A stretch of 7,210 nucleotides of DNA from Gammaproteobacteria bacterium (GTDB lineage: Bacteria > Pseudomonadota > Gammaproteobacteria > SZUA-229): NCBI GenBank assembly GCA_030641945.1, contig DAOWLL010000076.1:1-7210 (forward strand), given 5' to 3'. Within the stretch, counting starts at the first letter, position 1. Each line of letters begins with the position of its first letter. The notes under the pieces are model-generated. The model was not told the origin of the DNA. It ran no database searches and saw nothing but the letters and a program-made list of their open reading frames with translations. Positions 7,168 to 7,210 of this stretch are shown here, piece by piece. Both the position numbers and the translations under genes were made by a program.

Positions 7168-7210
7168 AGCCTGCAACAACATCGCGGGGCTGAATAATTA
7201 TCATTTATGC

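Noticed and set aside
7168..7210. Downstream end of the window: terminator or start of a next gene
   Set aside because: Only 43 bases remain. There is no hairpin with a T-run, and the ATG at 7207 has too little sequence after it to judge.

Overview
The window looks like ordinary chromosomal DNA from a gammaproteobacterium. The gene content and protein sequences resemble Pseudomonas and its relatives: an AlgC-type phosphomannomutase/phosphoglucomutase next to argB, and pyrE next to a Crc/ExoIII-like protein. Moderate GC content and intergenic repeats of the CGCAAAG type suggest a less familiar lineage, perhaps environmental. I cannot name the genus. I found no mobile element with a transposase, phage, CRISPR, toxin-antitoxin or defence system, and no tRNA or rRNA gene.

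Layout. (1) Positions 69-2604, plus strand: algC, a 274-bp repeat-bearing gap, then argB. algC serves sugar-nucleotide supply for surface polysaccharide; argB is the second step of arginine synthesis. (2) Positions 2610-3311, minus strand: a secreted or periplasmic DUF4124 coiled-coil protein, convergent with argB with only 5 bp between stop codons. (3) Positions 3395-4144, plus strand: a TauE/SafE-type membrane permease, divergent from the DUF4124 gene. (4) Positions 4145-4312: a nested inverted-repeat element filling the whole gap between two convergent genes. (5) Positions 4313-4966, minus strand: pyrE, orotate phosphoribosyltransferase. (6) Positions 5045-7167, plus strand: an ExoIII-family nuclease whose gene overlaps an AmpG-family permease gene by 4 bp (ATGA), divergent from pyrE.

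How the genes relate. The set is mostly housekeeping: pyrimidine and arginine synthesis, sugar phosphate interconversion, DNA repair and probably peptidoglycan recycling. In pseudomonads the dut-algC-argB-pyrE and pyrE-crc neighbourhoods are conserved. Here the same genes are present, but the DUF4124 and TauE genes lie between argB and pyrE, and pyrE is inverted relative to argB.

The points most worth a second look are the nested palindrome at 4153-4311 and its solitary relative at 1656-1687, the Crc-like protein that keeps a full set of catalytic residues, the algC frame that stays open to the left edge, a hairpin straddling the algC stop codon, and overlapping divergent promoter candidates between pyrE and the nuclease gene. 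I do not see a previously undescribed biological system here.
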